Shown: piece by piece, positions 34,376 through 42,704 of the stretch
How the letters are laid out: each line of letters starts with the position of its first letter
How positions within the stretch are numbered: position 1 is the stretch's first letter
Source of the DNA: Anthropogastromicrobium sp963626545
GTDB lineage: Bacteria > Bacillota > Clostridia > Lachnospirales > Lachnospiraceae
Direction of reading: 5' to 3'
Assembly (NCBI GenBank): GCA_963626545.1
Contig: CAVFYJ010000001.1
Coordinates: forward strand, 1 to 64,000
Length of the DNA: 64,000 nucleotides
Program-made: the position numbers and the translations under genes
The notes under the pieces: generated by a model
Database searches by the model: none
What the model was told of the DNA's origin: nothing
The model's input: the letters and a program-made list of their open reading frames with translations, nothing else

Positions 34376-35401
34376 ATGTTAAAGATTGCTATGAGTGAGA
34401 TTTCCCGCCTGTTTGATGCGATTCAGGCTGTGGATGAACTGTATTTGCCAGTAGAAAAAGGCAATGAGGTAGAATTTGGCCCATACAGTGCAGATGCAAA
34501 GGTGCGCCTTGATGCGCTCCAGACCGTAAAGTCTGCAAAGGATATGTTCTTCCCATTCCAGGAAGACATCATGAAATTCCATATGGATGGAAAGAAGATC
34601 TCTGTAGAGGCTGCTGCCAAGAAGGATAAGGATTTTGTTGTATTTGGTGTCAGAGCGTGTGACGCAAGAAGCTTTGCCATTCTGGACAAGGTTTTCCTTG
34701 CGGATCCGGTTGATACCTATTATCAGGCAAGAAGAGAGCACGGAATTGTCGTATCCATGGCATGTCACAGACCAGAGGAAACATGCTTCTGCAGCACCTT
34801 TGGAATTGACGCAACAAAGCCGGAAGGCGATGTTGTGACATGGATTGCCGATGGCACTCTGTACTGGGAAGCACAGACCGAGAAGGGTACTGCGTTAACC
34901 GAGAAGGTTTCTGCTGTTTTAGCTAAGAGCGACTGCGCTGCCGTAGAGGCACAGCAGGCTGCTGTAAAGGAAATCTTAAAGAGACTGCCGCTTGCAGATC
35001 TGGATCTTTCCTACTTCACCTCCCATCCGGAGTTGGAGATCTTCAAGAGAGAAGAATGGCACGAGCTGTCCAGCCACTGCTTAGGCTGCGGAACTTGTAC
35101 ATTTGTATGTCCGACCTGTCAGTGCTACGATGTGCGCGACTACGATACCGGACACGGCATTGAGCGTTATCGCTGTTGGGATTCCTGTATGTACCGCGAC
35201 TTCACCATGATGGCACACGGAACCAACCGTAAGAGCCAGGTAGAGCGTTTCCGTCAGAGATTCATGCACAAGCTGGTTTACAATCCGCTGCGCAACAATG
35301 GCGAGTTCTCCTGCGTAGGCTGTGGCCGTTGCTTAAAGAAGTGCCCGAATTCCCTGAATATCGTTAAGGTAGCAAAAACATTGGGAGGTACACAGGCATG
35401 A
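34376..35401 (+). CDS. flxB: FlxB-like iron-sulphur subunit
   Basis: 341-residue protein of the 4Fe-4S dicluster family also seen as HydB in sulfhydrogenases and AsrA in sulfite reductases. The first part contains the conserved VFGVRACDARSFAILD and a Cys-rich CHRPEETCFCSTFG loop. The last third has CLGCGTCTFVCPTCQCYD (from about 237), YRCWDSCMYRDFT and CVGCGRCLKKCP (from about 313). It links the FAD protein FlxA to the rest of the chain. The stop overlaps flxA by 4 bases (ATGA). Confidence 0.85.
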   Translation: MLKIAMSEISRLFDAIQAVDELYLPVEKGNEVEFGPYSADAKVRLDALQTVKSAKDMFFPFQEDIMKFHMDGKKISVEAAAKKDKDFVVFGVRACDARSFAILDKVFLADPVDTYYQARREHGIVVSMACHRPEETCFCSTFGIDATKPEGDVVTWIADGTLYWEAQTEKGTALTEKVSAVLAKSDCAAVEAQQAAVKEILKRLPLADLDLSYFTSHPELEIFKREEWHELSSHCLGCGTCTFVCPTCQCYDVRDYDTGHGIERYRCWDSCMYRDFTMMAHGTNRKSQVERFRQRFMHKLVYNPLRNNGEFSCVGCGRCLKKCPNSLNIVKVAKTLGGTQA

Positions 35402-36231
35402 GTGAGAGAAGAGAAGAATTGATTCCTGCTCTTGGCGTTGTTACCGAGATCCGTAAGGATACGCCGGATGTTAAGACATTCCGCGTAGTAACGCCAGACG
35501 GCAAGAAAGCATTTGAACATAAGCCTGGCCAGTGTGCCATGCTTTCCGTTCCGGGTGTTGGCGAGGGTATGTTTTCTATCACCTCTTCCCCGACACAGGA
35601 AGAATATATGGAGTTCTCCATTAAAAAGTGCGGATGCTTAACCAGCTGGCTGCATGCAATCGAGCCAGACCAGATGATTACCATCCGTGGACCATACGGA
35701 AACGGATTCCCGGTTGACACCGAGTTAAAGGGCAAGAATCTGCTGTTTATCGCCGGTGGTATCGGATTGGCTCCGCTTCATTCTGTAATCAATTACTGCC
35801 GTCACTATCGTGACCAGTATGGCGACATTGACATTATTTACGGTTCCCGTTCCATGGATGATCTGGTAGACATCAAGGAAATTCAGGACGAGTGGTGCAA
35901 CGAGGCTGGAATCAACGTTCATCTGACCATCGACCGTCCGCAGGAGGGCTGGGATGGCCACGTTGGATTCGTTCCAAGCTATGTAAACGAGCTGAATCTT
36001 TCCTTAGACAAGACAATCCTGATCTGTGGACCGCCAATCATGATCAAGTTTACCCTGCAGAATCTGCAGGCACTCGGCTTCTCAAAGAGCCAGGTATATA
36101 CAACCATGGAGCTTCGCATGAAGTGCGGTATCGGAAAGTGCGGCCGCTGCAATATCGGTTCCAAGTATGTCTGCAAGGACGGCCCGGTATTCCGCTTCGA
36201 CCAGCTGGATGAATTACCAGACGAGTACTAA
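35398..36231 (+). CDS. flxA: FlxA-like NAD(P)H-oxidising FAD/[2Fe-2S] subunit
   Basis: 277-residue member of the ferredoxin-reductase/PyrK family. It has the FAD-binding region (PGQCAMLSVPG, MFSITSSP), the NAD-binding stretch FIAGGIGLAPLHSV (about 118-131), ICGPPIMIKF, and a C-terminal [2Fe-2S] cluster motif CGIGKCGRCNIGSKYVC (from about 243). In the Flx-Hdr complex this is where NADH gives up its electrons. It ends the tightly overlapping hdrB-flxA block; a 254-base spacer with a structured element separates it from frdB. Confidence 0.92.
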   Translation: MSERREELIPALGVVTEIRKDTPDVKTFRVVTPDGKKAFEHKPGQCAMLSVPGVGEGMFSITSSPTQEEYMEFSIKKCGCLTSWLHAIEPDQMITIRGPYGNGFPVDTELKGKNLLFIAGGIGLAPLHSVINYCRHYRDQYGDIDIIYGSRSMDDLVDIKEIQDEWCNEAGINVHLTIDRPQEGWDGHVGFVPSYVNELNLSLDKTILICGPPIMIKFTLQNLQALGFSKSQVYTTMELRMKCGIGKCGRCNIGSKYVCKDGPVFRFDQLDELPDEY

Positions 36232-36287
36232 TCGCGAAGATGAGCCGTGCATAATAATAGCTCACGAAAATTACTGTAACGTAAACT

Positions 36288-36421
36288 AGCGGTGAGACGA
36301 GTTGCTTTTACGAGGCGGAACGTTGAAGCAGGCCTTGTCAAAGTAGACTTTCGTAGAAACTATGTAGTGGGGTCCTGCTGAACAGTGACGCCGACAAAAC
36401 AATCGTCGAGCCGCGCTCGTA
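36288..36421 (+). repeat. Structured GCGGTGAG-family element, full-length copy, inside the operon
   Basis: The 254 bases between flxA and frdB hold no gene. AGCGGTGAGACGA (36288-36300) and the complementary arm near 36406-36415 enclose an inner stem AGCAGG/CCTGCT (36327-36332 with 36374-36379). Inside that are two small hairpins, AAAGT-AG-ACTTT (36340-36351) and CGTAG-AAA-CTATG (36352-36364). The right end CGACAAAACAATCG (36392-36405) recurs at 49781-49794. No T-tract is present. It looks like a multi-branched RNA or a miniature mobile element. AATATGGAGGAAATA before frdB supplies the ribosome site. Confidence 0.6.
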
Positions 36422-36485
36422 GAGTAGTGAGAGGAATCGCACGGCGCAATAAAGATTTGTAAATGAATATGGAGGAAATATAATA

Positions 36486-37160
36486 ATGGACGAAATGATT
36501 ACAGTTTATTTATATGGTAAGAAATATACTGTTCCCTCCAGCCTGACAATTATGGAAGCTTTTGAGTATTCCGGTTATCAGCTGGTTCGTGGCTGCGGCT
36601 GCCGTAACGGTTTCTGCGGTGCCTGTGCTACAATTTACCGTATCAAGGGTGAGACCACTCTTCACGGATGTCTGGCATGTTCCACAAAGGTTGAGGACAA
36701 CATGTGCGTAGCATCTCTTCCGTTCTTCCCATTAGAGAAGGAGATCTACAACATCGAGGAGATCCGTCCGACTCAGGAGATCATGATGCAGCTGTATCCG
36801 GAGATCTATTCCTGTATCGGATGTAATGCCTGTACAAAGGCCTGCACACAGCAGTTAAATACCATGCAGTACATCGCATACGCACAGCGCGGTGAGTATG
36901 AGAAGTGTGCTGAGGAGTCCTTTGACTGTGTAATGTGTGGTGTCTGCTCATCCAGATGTCCGGCCGGAATTTCCCATCCGCAGGTAGCACTGCTTGCAAG
37001 AAGACTGACCGGAAAGTACTTAAAGCCGGAAGCAAAGCATCTGACAAAGCGCGTTCAGGAGATTGCAGAGGGAGATTTCGATGAGGCGATGAAGGATATC
37101 ATGAGCAAGTCCATCGACGAGCTGAAAGATATGTACAACAATCGTGTAATCGAAAAATAA
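36486..37160 (+). CDS. frdB: Fumarate reductase iron-sulphur subunit
   Basis: 224-residue SdhB/FrdB-type protein. The plant-type [2Fe-2S] motif GCGCRNGFCGAC (Cys37, 39, 44, 47) is followed by GCLAC in the compact N-terminal domain. The C-terminal domain has CIGCNACTKACTQ and CVMCGVCSSRCP for two cubane clusters. It should feed electrons to the FrdA flavin. Unlike respiratory enzymes there are no FrdC/FrdD anchor genes, and unlike methanogen TfrB it has no fused CCG domain; that role could be met by the separate HdrB encoded upstream. Its spacing to frdA is 15 bases. Confidence 0.88.
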   Translation: MDEMITVYLYGKKYTVPSSLTIMEAFEYSGYQLVRGCGCRNGFCGACATIYRIKGETTLHGCLACSTKVEDNMCVASLPFFPLEKEIYNIEEIRPTQEIMMQLYPEIYSCIGCNACTKACTQQLNTMQYIAYAQRGEYEKCAEESFDCVMCGVCSSRCPAGISHPQVALLARRLTGKYLKPEAKHLTKRVQEIAEGDFDEAMKDIMSKSIDELKDMYNNRVIEK

Positions 37161-37175
37161 AGGAGGACGAATAAG

Positions 37176-38777
37176 ATGAGCTTTCCATATACAGAGGAAA
37201 TGATGGAGTCTGTCAAGAAGGTTGAAGCGACCAGAGCAGCCCGTATGGCAACTGAGCCGAGACGTATGACAGCAGATGAAAAGGATGCACTGCTTGAGCA
37301 GTATCATCCGGACTATAATCTTTCCAGCTTTGCACAGATCACAGTTGGACCAAACAAGGGCGAGAAGGCTCCGAAGGAGTTAGTAGCTCTGTTACAGGCA
37401 AAGAGCCGTGTTCAGGACATGAACCTGGATCTGACTCATCCGGATTATGATACCGACGTACTGGTTATCGGTGGCGGTGGTTCCGGTGCATCTGCCGCAA
37501 TCGAGGCACACGAGGCAGGCGCAAACGTAATGATCGTTACCAAGCTTCGTATCGGTGATGCCAACACCATGATGGCAGAGGGCGGTATTCAGGCAGCAGA
37601 TAAGGAAAACGATTCCCCGGCACAGCATTACTTAGACGTAATGGGTGGTGGACATTTCGCAAACGTTCCAGAGCTGGTTGAGAAGCTGGTAAAGGACGGA
37701 CCGGATTGCATTAAGTGGTTAAACGACTTAGGCGTTCTGTTTGATAAGGATGCAGAGGGTAACATGATCACCACACACGGTGGTGGAACTTCCAGAAAGA
37801 GAATGCATGCAGCAGCAGACTACTCTGGTGCTGAGATCATGAGAGTTCTTCGTGATGAAGTTCAGAACCGTGGAATCCCGGTTGTTGATTTCACATCCGC
37901 AATCGAGATCATCAAGGATACCGAGGGCAAGGCAGCAGGTGCCGTTCTTCAGAACATGGAGACTGGTGAGATCCTGATCGCTCGTGCAAAGTGCGTAATC
38001 ATCGCAACTGGTGGTGCAGGAAGACTTCATTATCAGGGATTCCCGACATCCAACCACTACGGCGCAACCGCTGATGGTCTGGTACTTGCTTATCGTGCAG
38101 GAGCAAGACTTCTGTATCAGGATACCTTACAGTATCATCCAACTGGTGTTGCATTCCCGTCTCAGATCTACGGCGCACTCGTAACTGAGAAGGTTCGTTC
38201 CATGGGTGCACAGTTCGTCAATGTAAACGGTGAAGCATTCATGCATCCACTGGAGACAAGAGACGTTGCTGCATCTGGCGTTATCCGTGAGGTATCCAGA
38301 GGAAATGGTGTTCATACTCCGCTTCGCGATGGTATCTGGCTGGATAGCCCGATGATCGATGCAATCCACGGTGCAGGAACTCTGGAGAAGAGACTTCCGG
38401 GTATGCTTCGTATGTACATGAGATATGACATTGATATGAGAAAGGTGCCGATCGTAATCTACCCGACACTTCATTATCAGAACGGTGGCGTTCGTGTCAG
38501 CGTAAATGGTATGTCTGATGTTCCGAATCTGTATGTTGCAGGTGAGGCAGCTGGTGGTGTTCACGGAAGAAACCGTCTGATGGGTAACTCCCTTCTGGAC
38601 GTTATCGTATTCGGCCGTAACGCAGGACAGCAGGCAGGTAAGCAGTTCAAGAACGTTACCCTGTCTGATCTGACTCTGGACCATGTAGACGCATTCGAGA
38701 AGGAGTGCGAGGCTGCAGGTGTTCACAGCGAGATCGTATCTCCTCAGATCCTTCCGGATTACAGAAGAAAGAAGTAA
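37176..38777 (+). CDS. frdA: Soluble fumarate reductase flavoprotein subunit
   Basis: 533-residue flavoprotein of the FrdA/SdhA/L-aspartate oxidase family, predicted to reduce fumarate to succinate in the cytoplasm. A 95-residue N-terminal extension of unknown role precedes the FAD loop DVLVIGGGGSGASAA. Catalytic residues equivalent to E. coli FrdA His232, Arg287, His355 and Arg390 are His321 (YHPTG), Arg362 (ETRDVAAS), His433 (LHYQNGG) and Arg467 (GRNRLMGNSL). The site that carries covalent FAD in membrane enzymes (HTxxAxGG) is Asn130 in NTMMAEGG, so FAD is held non-covalently. The C-terminal helical domain is much shorter than in E. coli. No anchor subunits follow, and a terminator ends the operon. 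Confidence 0.88.
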   Translation: MSFPYTEEMMESVKKVEATRAARMATEPRRMTADEKDALLEQYHPDYNLSSFAQITVGPNKGEKAPKELVALLQAKSRVQDMNLDLTHPDYDTDVLVIGGGGSGASAAIEAHEAGANVMIVTKLRIGDANTMMAEGGIQAADKENDSPAQHYLDVMGGGHFANVPELVEKLVKDGPDCIKWLNDLGVLFDKDAEGNMITTHGGGTSRKRMHAAADYSGAEIMRVLRDEVQNRGIPVVDFTSAIEIIKDTEGKAAGAVLQNMETGEILIARAKCVIIATGGAGRLHYQGFPTSNHYGATADGLVLAYRAGARLLYQDTLQYHPTGVAFPSQIYGALVTEKVRSMGAQFVNVNGEAFMHPLETRDVAASGVIREVSRGNGVHTPLRDGIWLDSPMIDAIHGAGTLEKRLPGMLRMYMRYDIDMRKVPIVIYPTLHYQNGGVRVSVNGMSDVPNLYVAGEAAGGVHGRNRLMGNSLLDVIVFGRNAGQQAGKQFKNVTLSDLTLDHVDAFEKECEAAGVHSEIVSPQILPDYRRKK

Positions 38778-38830
38778 TAAAAAAATAGTTTTATCCTTTC
38801 ATACATGTCAGGCTCTGTGAAAATACCGAC

Positions 38831-38880
38831 TGTGAGTTGAAACAAAAAGAATCCGAAGATAAATTTTCGCGCTCGTAACC
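38831..38880 (+). repeat. GCGGTGAG-family element, diverged copy
   Basis: GTGAGTTGAAACAAAAAGAA followed by TCCGAA and TCGCGCTCGTAACC parallels the copy at 49771-49812 (GTGAGGCGACAAAACAATCG, CCGAA, TCGCGTTCATAACC), with a short insertion before the last block. Confidence 0.45.
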
Positions 38881-38947
38881 GTTGTACTGGTAGAGCAGAT
38901 GATTGTATTGTTGTTCTAATTGAAACTAATAATTGAGAAAAACTATC

Positions 38948-38986
38948 AAAAAAGCAATTTGCATCAAATGCAGGTTGCTTTTTTTT
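38948..38986 (+). terminator. Terminator of the mdh-frdA operon
   Basis: AAAAAAGCAA and TTGCTTTTTT form the outer stem, with TGCA/TGCA inside, followed by more T residues. Confidence 0.85.
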
Positions 38987-39004
38987 AATCTCATAGTGTA
39001 TAAT
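38975..39004 (+). promoter_or_regulatory. Promoter of the CydDC-like pair
   Basis: TTGCTT at 38975-38980 and a perfect TATAAT at 38999-39004, spacer 18. The -35 lies in the T-rich arm of the preceding terminator. Confidence 0.6.
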
Positions 39005-39121
39005 TTTCGGCACGGGCTTTTGTTAGAAATGCAAAAGAAAAGTTAGGAATGCAGAAGTTAAGAAAGGAAAAACTAAAAAATCAAAAGCTAAGAACGCAAA
39101 AGAAAGGAAGAAAAAAGAGCA

Positions 39122-40939
39122 ATGATCAAAAAAAGACTTTTGAACATGGTTCCGGAGAGCAAGCGCTATATCGCGCTAAATGTGCTGTTTCAGTGGATCT
39201 CGCTCGTTGCAAACATCGTGATGATGGCAGCGATTACTGGCCTTTTGGCAGGGCTGTTTTCGAAAGCGCAGAGCACAAACCAGATCATAAGAACAGCAGT
39301 TATCTGCGCGATCGCGCTTTGCGTGAGGGCGGGCTGCTCAGTCAGCGCATCGCGTATGGGCTATTTGTCGTCAAAGACAGTAAAGAAAGTAATTCGTGAG
39401 CAGATTTATCAAAAATTGCTTCGTCTGGGAAGTGGCTATAAGGACGAGGTGCAGACCTCCGAGATTGTACAGGTGGCAGTCGAGGGCGTGGAGCAATTGG
39501 AGACATATTTTGGCGCCTATATGCCGCAGTTTTTCTATGCGATGCTGGCACCGCTGACCCTTTTTCTTGTCCTTTGCTTTGTCAATGTGCCGTCGGCAGT
39601 CGTGCTTTTAATCTGCGTGCCGCTCATTCCAATTGCGATCGCAGCGGTGCAGACCTGGGCGAAAAAGTTGTTATCCAAATATTGGGGACAGTACACCGCG
39701 CTCGGTGATACCTTCCTCGAAAACTTACAGGGACTGATCACACTGAAAATTTATCAGTCTGATGCCTATAAAAACGAGGAGATGAACCGCGAGGCCGAAA
39801 AGTTTCGTAAGATTACAATGAAGGTACTGACGATGCAGTTAAATTCCATTACGATTATGGATTTTATCGCATATGGTGGTGCGGCGCTCGGTATGATTCT
39901 TGCCGTGACACAGTTTCAGGCAGGCCATGTAAGCCTTGGCGGCTGTCTGCTCATCATTTTGTTATCCGCAGATTTCTTTATTCCGATGCGTCAGCTGGGT
40001 TCTTTCTTTCATATTGCAATGAACGGCATGGCGGCAAGTGATAAGATCTTTGCACTGCTGGATCTGCCAGAGCCAAATGCAAAAACACAGTCCTGTCCGG
40101 CTGAGGGTGAGATTGTCTGCAAGGATGTTGATTTTTCCTATGATGGAAGTCGCCAAATCTTAAAGAAGGTAAATTTGACGGTGCATGCACATGGACTGAC
40201 TGCAATTGCGGGAGAGAGCGGTTGTGGAAAATCCACCATTGCATCGATTTTGATGGGTCGTACAAAGCAGTATCAGGGAAGAATCAAGATCGGAGGCATC
40301 GAGCTTTCAGATATCGCAGAGGAAAGTCTGATGAAGCAGATTACCTATGTCAGCCATCAGAGTTATTTATTTAAGGGAACGGTTCGCGAAAATCTGTTGA
40401 TGGGAAAGCCTGATGCCACGGATGCACAGCTCTGGGCGGTACTGGAGCGTGTCAATCTGGCAGCCTTTCTTCGAGGAGAAAATGGACTGGACACACCGGT
40501 AGCAGAGAAGGGAAGCAATTTCTCTGGTGGACAGTGTCAGCGTCTTGCCATGGCCAGAGCATTGTTACACGACAGCCCAGTGTACATCTTTGACGAGGCG
40601 ACATCCAACATTGATGTTGAGAGTGAGAACGATATTATGGCAGAGATTACCGAGATGGCAAAGACAAAGAGTGTGCTTGTCATTTCTCATCGTCTGGCCA
40701 ATATTACAGGTGCAGATACAGTTTACGTCATGCAAAAAGGCCAGATTGTCGAGCAGGGAACACATGATGCGCTCTTGACACGCCACGGTGTCTATGAAAA
40801 TCTGTGGATGTCCCAGCAGCGCTTAGAGCAGTATGCAAAAGAAGCAGAAAGCCAAAAGATCGAGAATCAGAAGACGATGGGTCAGAAGATCGAGAGTCAA
40901 AAGGTTGCATCTGGAAAGGGAAAGGAGGCATGGTCATGA
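39122..40939 (+). CDS. ABC transporter, CydD-like half
   Basis: 605-residue fused permease/ATPase. About six membrane helices fill residues 1-300. The ATPase has Walker A GESGCGKST, signature NFSGGQCQR, Walker B VYIFDEATSNID and H-loop VISHRLAN. The arrangement as two adjacent half-transporters and the sequence of the membrane part (PESKRYIALNVLFQW start, ETYFGAYMPQFFYA) resemble CydD, which exports thiols (cysteine or glutathione) for cytochrome bd assembly. No cydAB is nearby, so the exported molecule is open. The C-terminal tail after about 575 is a repetitive Gln/Lys/Glu stretch (SQKIENQK, GQKIESQK). ATGA overlap with the partner. Confidence 0.82.
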   Translation: MIKKRLLNMVPESKRYIALNVLFQWISLVANIVMMAAITGLLAGLFSKAQSTNQIIRTAVICAIALCVRAGCSVSASRMGYLSSKTVKKVIREQIYQKLLRLGSGYKDEVQTSEIVQVAVEGVEQLETYFGAYMPQFFYAMLAPLTLFLVLCFVNVPSAVVLLICVPLIPIAIAAVQTWAKKLLSKYWGQYTALGDTFLENLQGLITLKIYQSDAYKNEEMNREAEKFRKITMKVLTMQLNSITIMDFIAYGGAALGMILAVTQFQAGHVSLGGCLLIILLSADFFIPMRQLGSFFHIAMNGMAASDKIFALLDLPEPNAKTQSCPAEGEIVCKDVDFSYDGSRQILKKVNLTVHAHGLTAIAGESGCGKSTIASILMGRTKQYQGRIKIGGIELSDIAEESLMKQITYVSHQSYLFKGTVRENLLMGKPDATDAQLWAVLERVNLAAFLRGENGLDTPVAEKGSNFSGGQCQRLAMARALLHDSPVYIFDEATSNIDVESENDIMAEITEMAKTKSVLVISHRLANITGADTVYVMQKGQIVEQGTHDALLTRHGVYENLWMSQQRLEQYAKEAESQKIENQKTMGQKIESQKVASGKGKEAWS

Positions 40940-42648
40940 GAGAACAGAAGAAACGAAGCGGATTTCAGGTAATGGGGCGTTTGATCGGGCTGGTAAAACC
41001 ACTTTCCGGTTACATGGTACTCGCCATCCTCATGGGATTGGCTGGTCATCTGTGTGCATCCTTTATCACAATTTTCGGTGCTTACGGCGTATTGCATGTG
41101 CTTGGAATTAAGACCGTGCTGCCGCTTGGCTGGATCTTTGCACTGTCCGTATTCTTTGCGCTTGTGCGCGCAGGCCTTCGCTATGGGGAGCAAAGCTGCA
41201 ACCACTTTATCGCATTTAAATTGTTGGCATTGATTCGTGATAAGGTGTTTATCGCCTTGAGACGCCTCTGCCCGGCAAAGCTGGAAGGACGCGACAAGGG
41301 AGATCTGATCAGTGTAATCACATCCGATATTGAGCTTCTTGAGGTATTTTATGCACACACGATCTCACCAGCAGCCATTGCATTTTTATTTACAATTGTT
41401 ATGTGTCTGTTTATCGGAAGCTTTCATCCACTTGCCGGTGTGCTGGCGCTTCTTGCGTATCTGACCGTCGGCATTGTGATTCCGCTTTTGATTTCGCGTG
41501 CAAGCGGTGACTTGGGTATGCGTTTTCGTAAGGGCGCAGGTGATCTGTCTGCATTTGTACTGGACAGCTTACGCGGCCTCTCGGAGACCCAGCAGTACGG
41601 ACAGGGAGCGGCTCGTTTACAGAAGATGAACGAGAAGACAGAAAATTTAAGCCATGATGAGGCACAGATGAAGCGCATCGCAGGACGAAACACAGCGATC
41701 ACAAACAGCGTAATTCTCATCTTTGATCTGGCAATGCTGTTTTTGTGCACGATGCTTTACCAGAACGGTAGTGTTGATTTTTCTGGTGTACTGATTCCTA
41801 CGGTAGCATTGATGAGCTCATTTGGACCATGTGTGGCACTCGCGGCCCTCGGAAGTACCTTACAGAATACGTTTGCAGCAGGAAATCGTGTGCTTGATAT
41901 TCTGGACGAAGAACCACTCGTTGAGGAAATTACAGGAAAAGAGCCGGTGAAGATGACGAGCGAGGAAATCACGAGAAAAGAGTCAGGAAAGATGACGGCG
42001 GATCACGTAACATTTCGCTATGATACCGAGACCATTTTATCCGATGTGTCCGCTGTGATTCCAAAGAATCAGATCGTTGGCATTGTTGGAAAGAGCGGAA
42101 GTGGAAAATCGACACTGCTTAAGCTGTTTATGCGTTTCTGGGTTCCAACTGAAGGAACACTTTCCATTGCAGACCGATCACTCGAGCAGATCAATACGTC
42201 CGATCTTCGTCAGATGGAGAGCTTTGTTACACAGGAAACGTACCTGTTTCATGACAGCATCAAAAATAATCTGCGCATTGCAAAGCTCGACGCGACCGAT
42301 CAGGAGATCAAGGACGCCTGCAAAAAGGCATCGGTTCATGACTTTATCATGACACTTCCAAATGGATATGATACACCAGTGGGCGAGCTCGGTGATACCC
42401 TTTCCGGCGGTGAACGTCAGCGTATCGGACTGGCAAGAGCATTTCTTCATGATGCGCCGTTTTTGCTTCTTGATGAGCCAACCAGCAACCTTGACAGCTT
42501 AAACGAGGCGGTAATTTTAAAGTCGCTTCATGAGCAGAAAAAGGATAAGACCATTGTGCTTGTTTCCCACAGACAGTCTACAATGAAAATTGCAGACACC
42601 GTATATGCGATGGAGGAACTGACGCAAAACAAGAACAGGGAAAGCTAA
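40936..42648 (+). CDS. ABC transporter, CydC-like half
   Basis: 570-residue permease/ATPase partner of the preceding gene. ATG 40936 has AAAGGAGG at the right distance; ATG 40930 is too close to it. It has six predicted helices, ATPase motifs GKSGSGKST, TLSGGERQR, LLLDEPTSNLD and VSHRQST. A repetitive linker, roughly EEITGKEPVKMTSEEITRKE (about 334-353), joins the membrane and ATPase parts. This kind of Lys/Glu/Thr low-complexity string also ends the preceding protein. With CydD it should form a heterodimeric exporter. A YgbA-like gene follows after 56 bases. Confidence 0.82.
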   Translation: MREQKKRSGFQVMGRLIGLVKPLSGYMVLAILMGLAGHLCASFITIFGAYGVLHVLGIKTVLPLGWIFALSVFFALVRAGLRYGEQSCNHFIAFKLLALIRDKVFIALRRLCPAKLEGRDKGDLISVITSDIELLEVFYAHTISPAAIAFLFTIVMCLFIGSFHPLAGVLALLAYLTVGIVIPLLISRASGDLGMRFRKGAGDLSAFVLDSLRGLSETQQYGQGAARLQKMNEKTENLSHDEAQMKRIAGRNTAITNSVILIFDLAMLFLCTMLYQNGSVDFSGVLIPTVALMSSFGPCVALAALGSTLQNTFAAGNRVLDILDEEPLVEEITGKEPVKMTSEEITRKESGKMTADHVTFRYDTETILSDVSAVIPKNQIVGIVGKSGSGKSTLLKLFMRFWVPTEGTLSIADRSLEQINTSDLRQMESFVTQETYLFHDSIKNNLRIAKLDATDQEIKDACKKASVHDFIMTLPNGYDTPVGELGDTLSGGERQRIGLARAFLHDAPFLLLDEPTSNLDSLNEAVILKSLHEQKKDKTIVLVSHRQSTMKIADTVYAMEELTQNKNRES

Positions 42649-42704
42649 GAGCGAAAAGAGTAAGTCAGAAAGAATTAGAAATAATTAGAAAGAGAAAAAA
42701 GCAA

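Larger units (their letters stand above)
38778..39121 (+). other. Spacer between frdA and the ABC transporter genes
   Basis: 344 bases without a convincing gene. In order it holds a GTGAG-family element (38831-38880), a terminator (38948-38986), a promoter overlapping that terminator, and a purine-rich leader (about 39020-39121) made of AAG/GAA/CAAAAG runs. The leader can be read as a Lys/Gln-rich peptide from 39049, but this looks like low complexity rather than a gene. Confidence 0.6.

Noticed and set aside
38127..38726. Long minus-strand frame opposite frdA
   Set aside because: FrdA catalytic residues are encoded on the plus strand here; the antisense frame has no family features or ribosome site.
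39049..39121. Lys/Gln-rich reading frame before the ABC genes
   Set aside because: Purine-rich low complexity in a leader; it overlaps the start of the ABC gene in another frame and has no family match.
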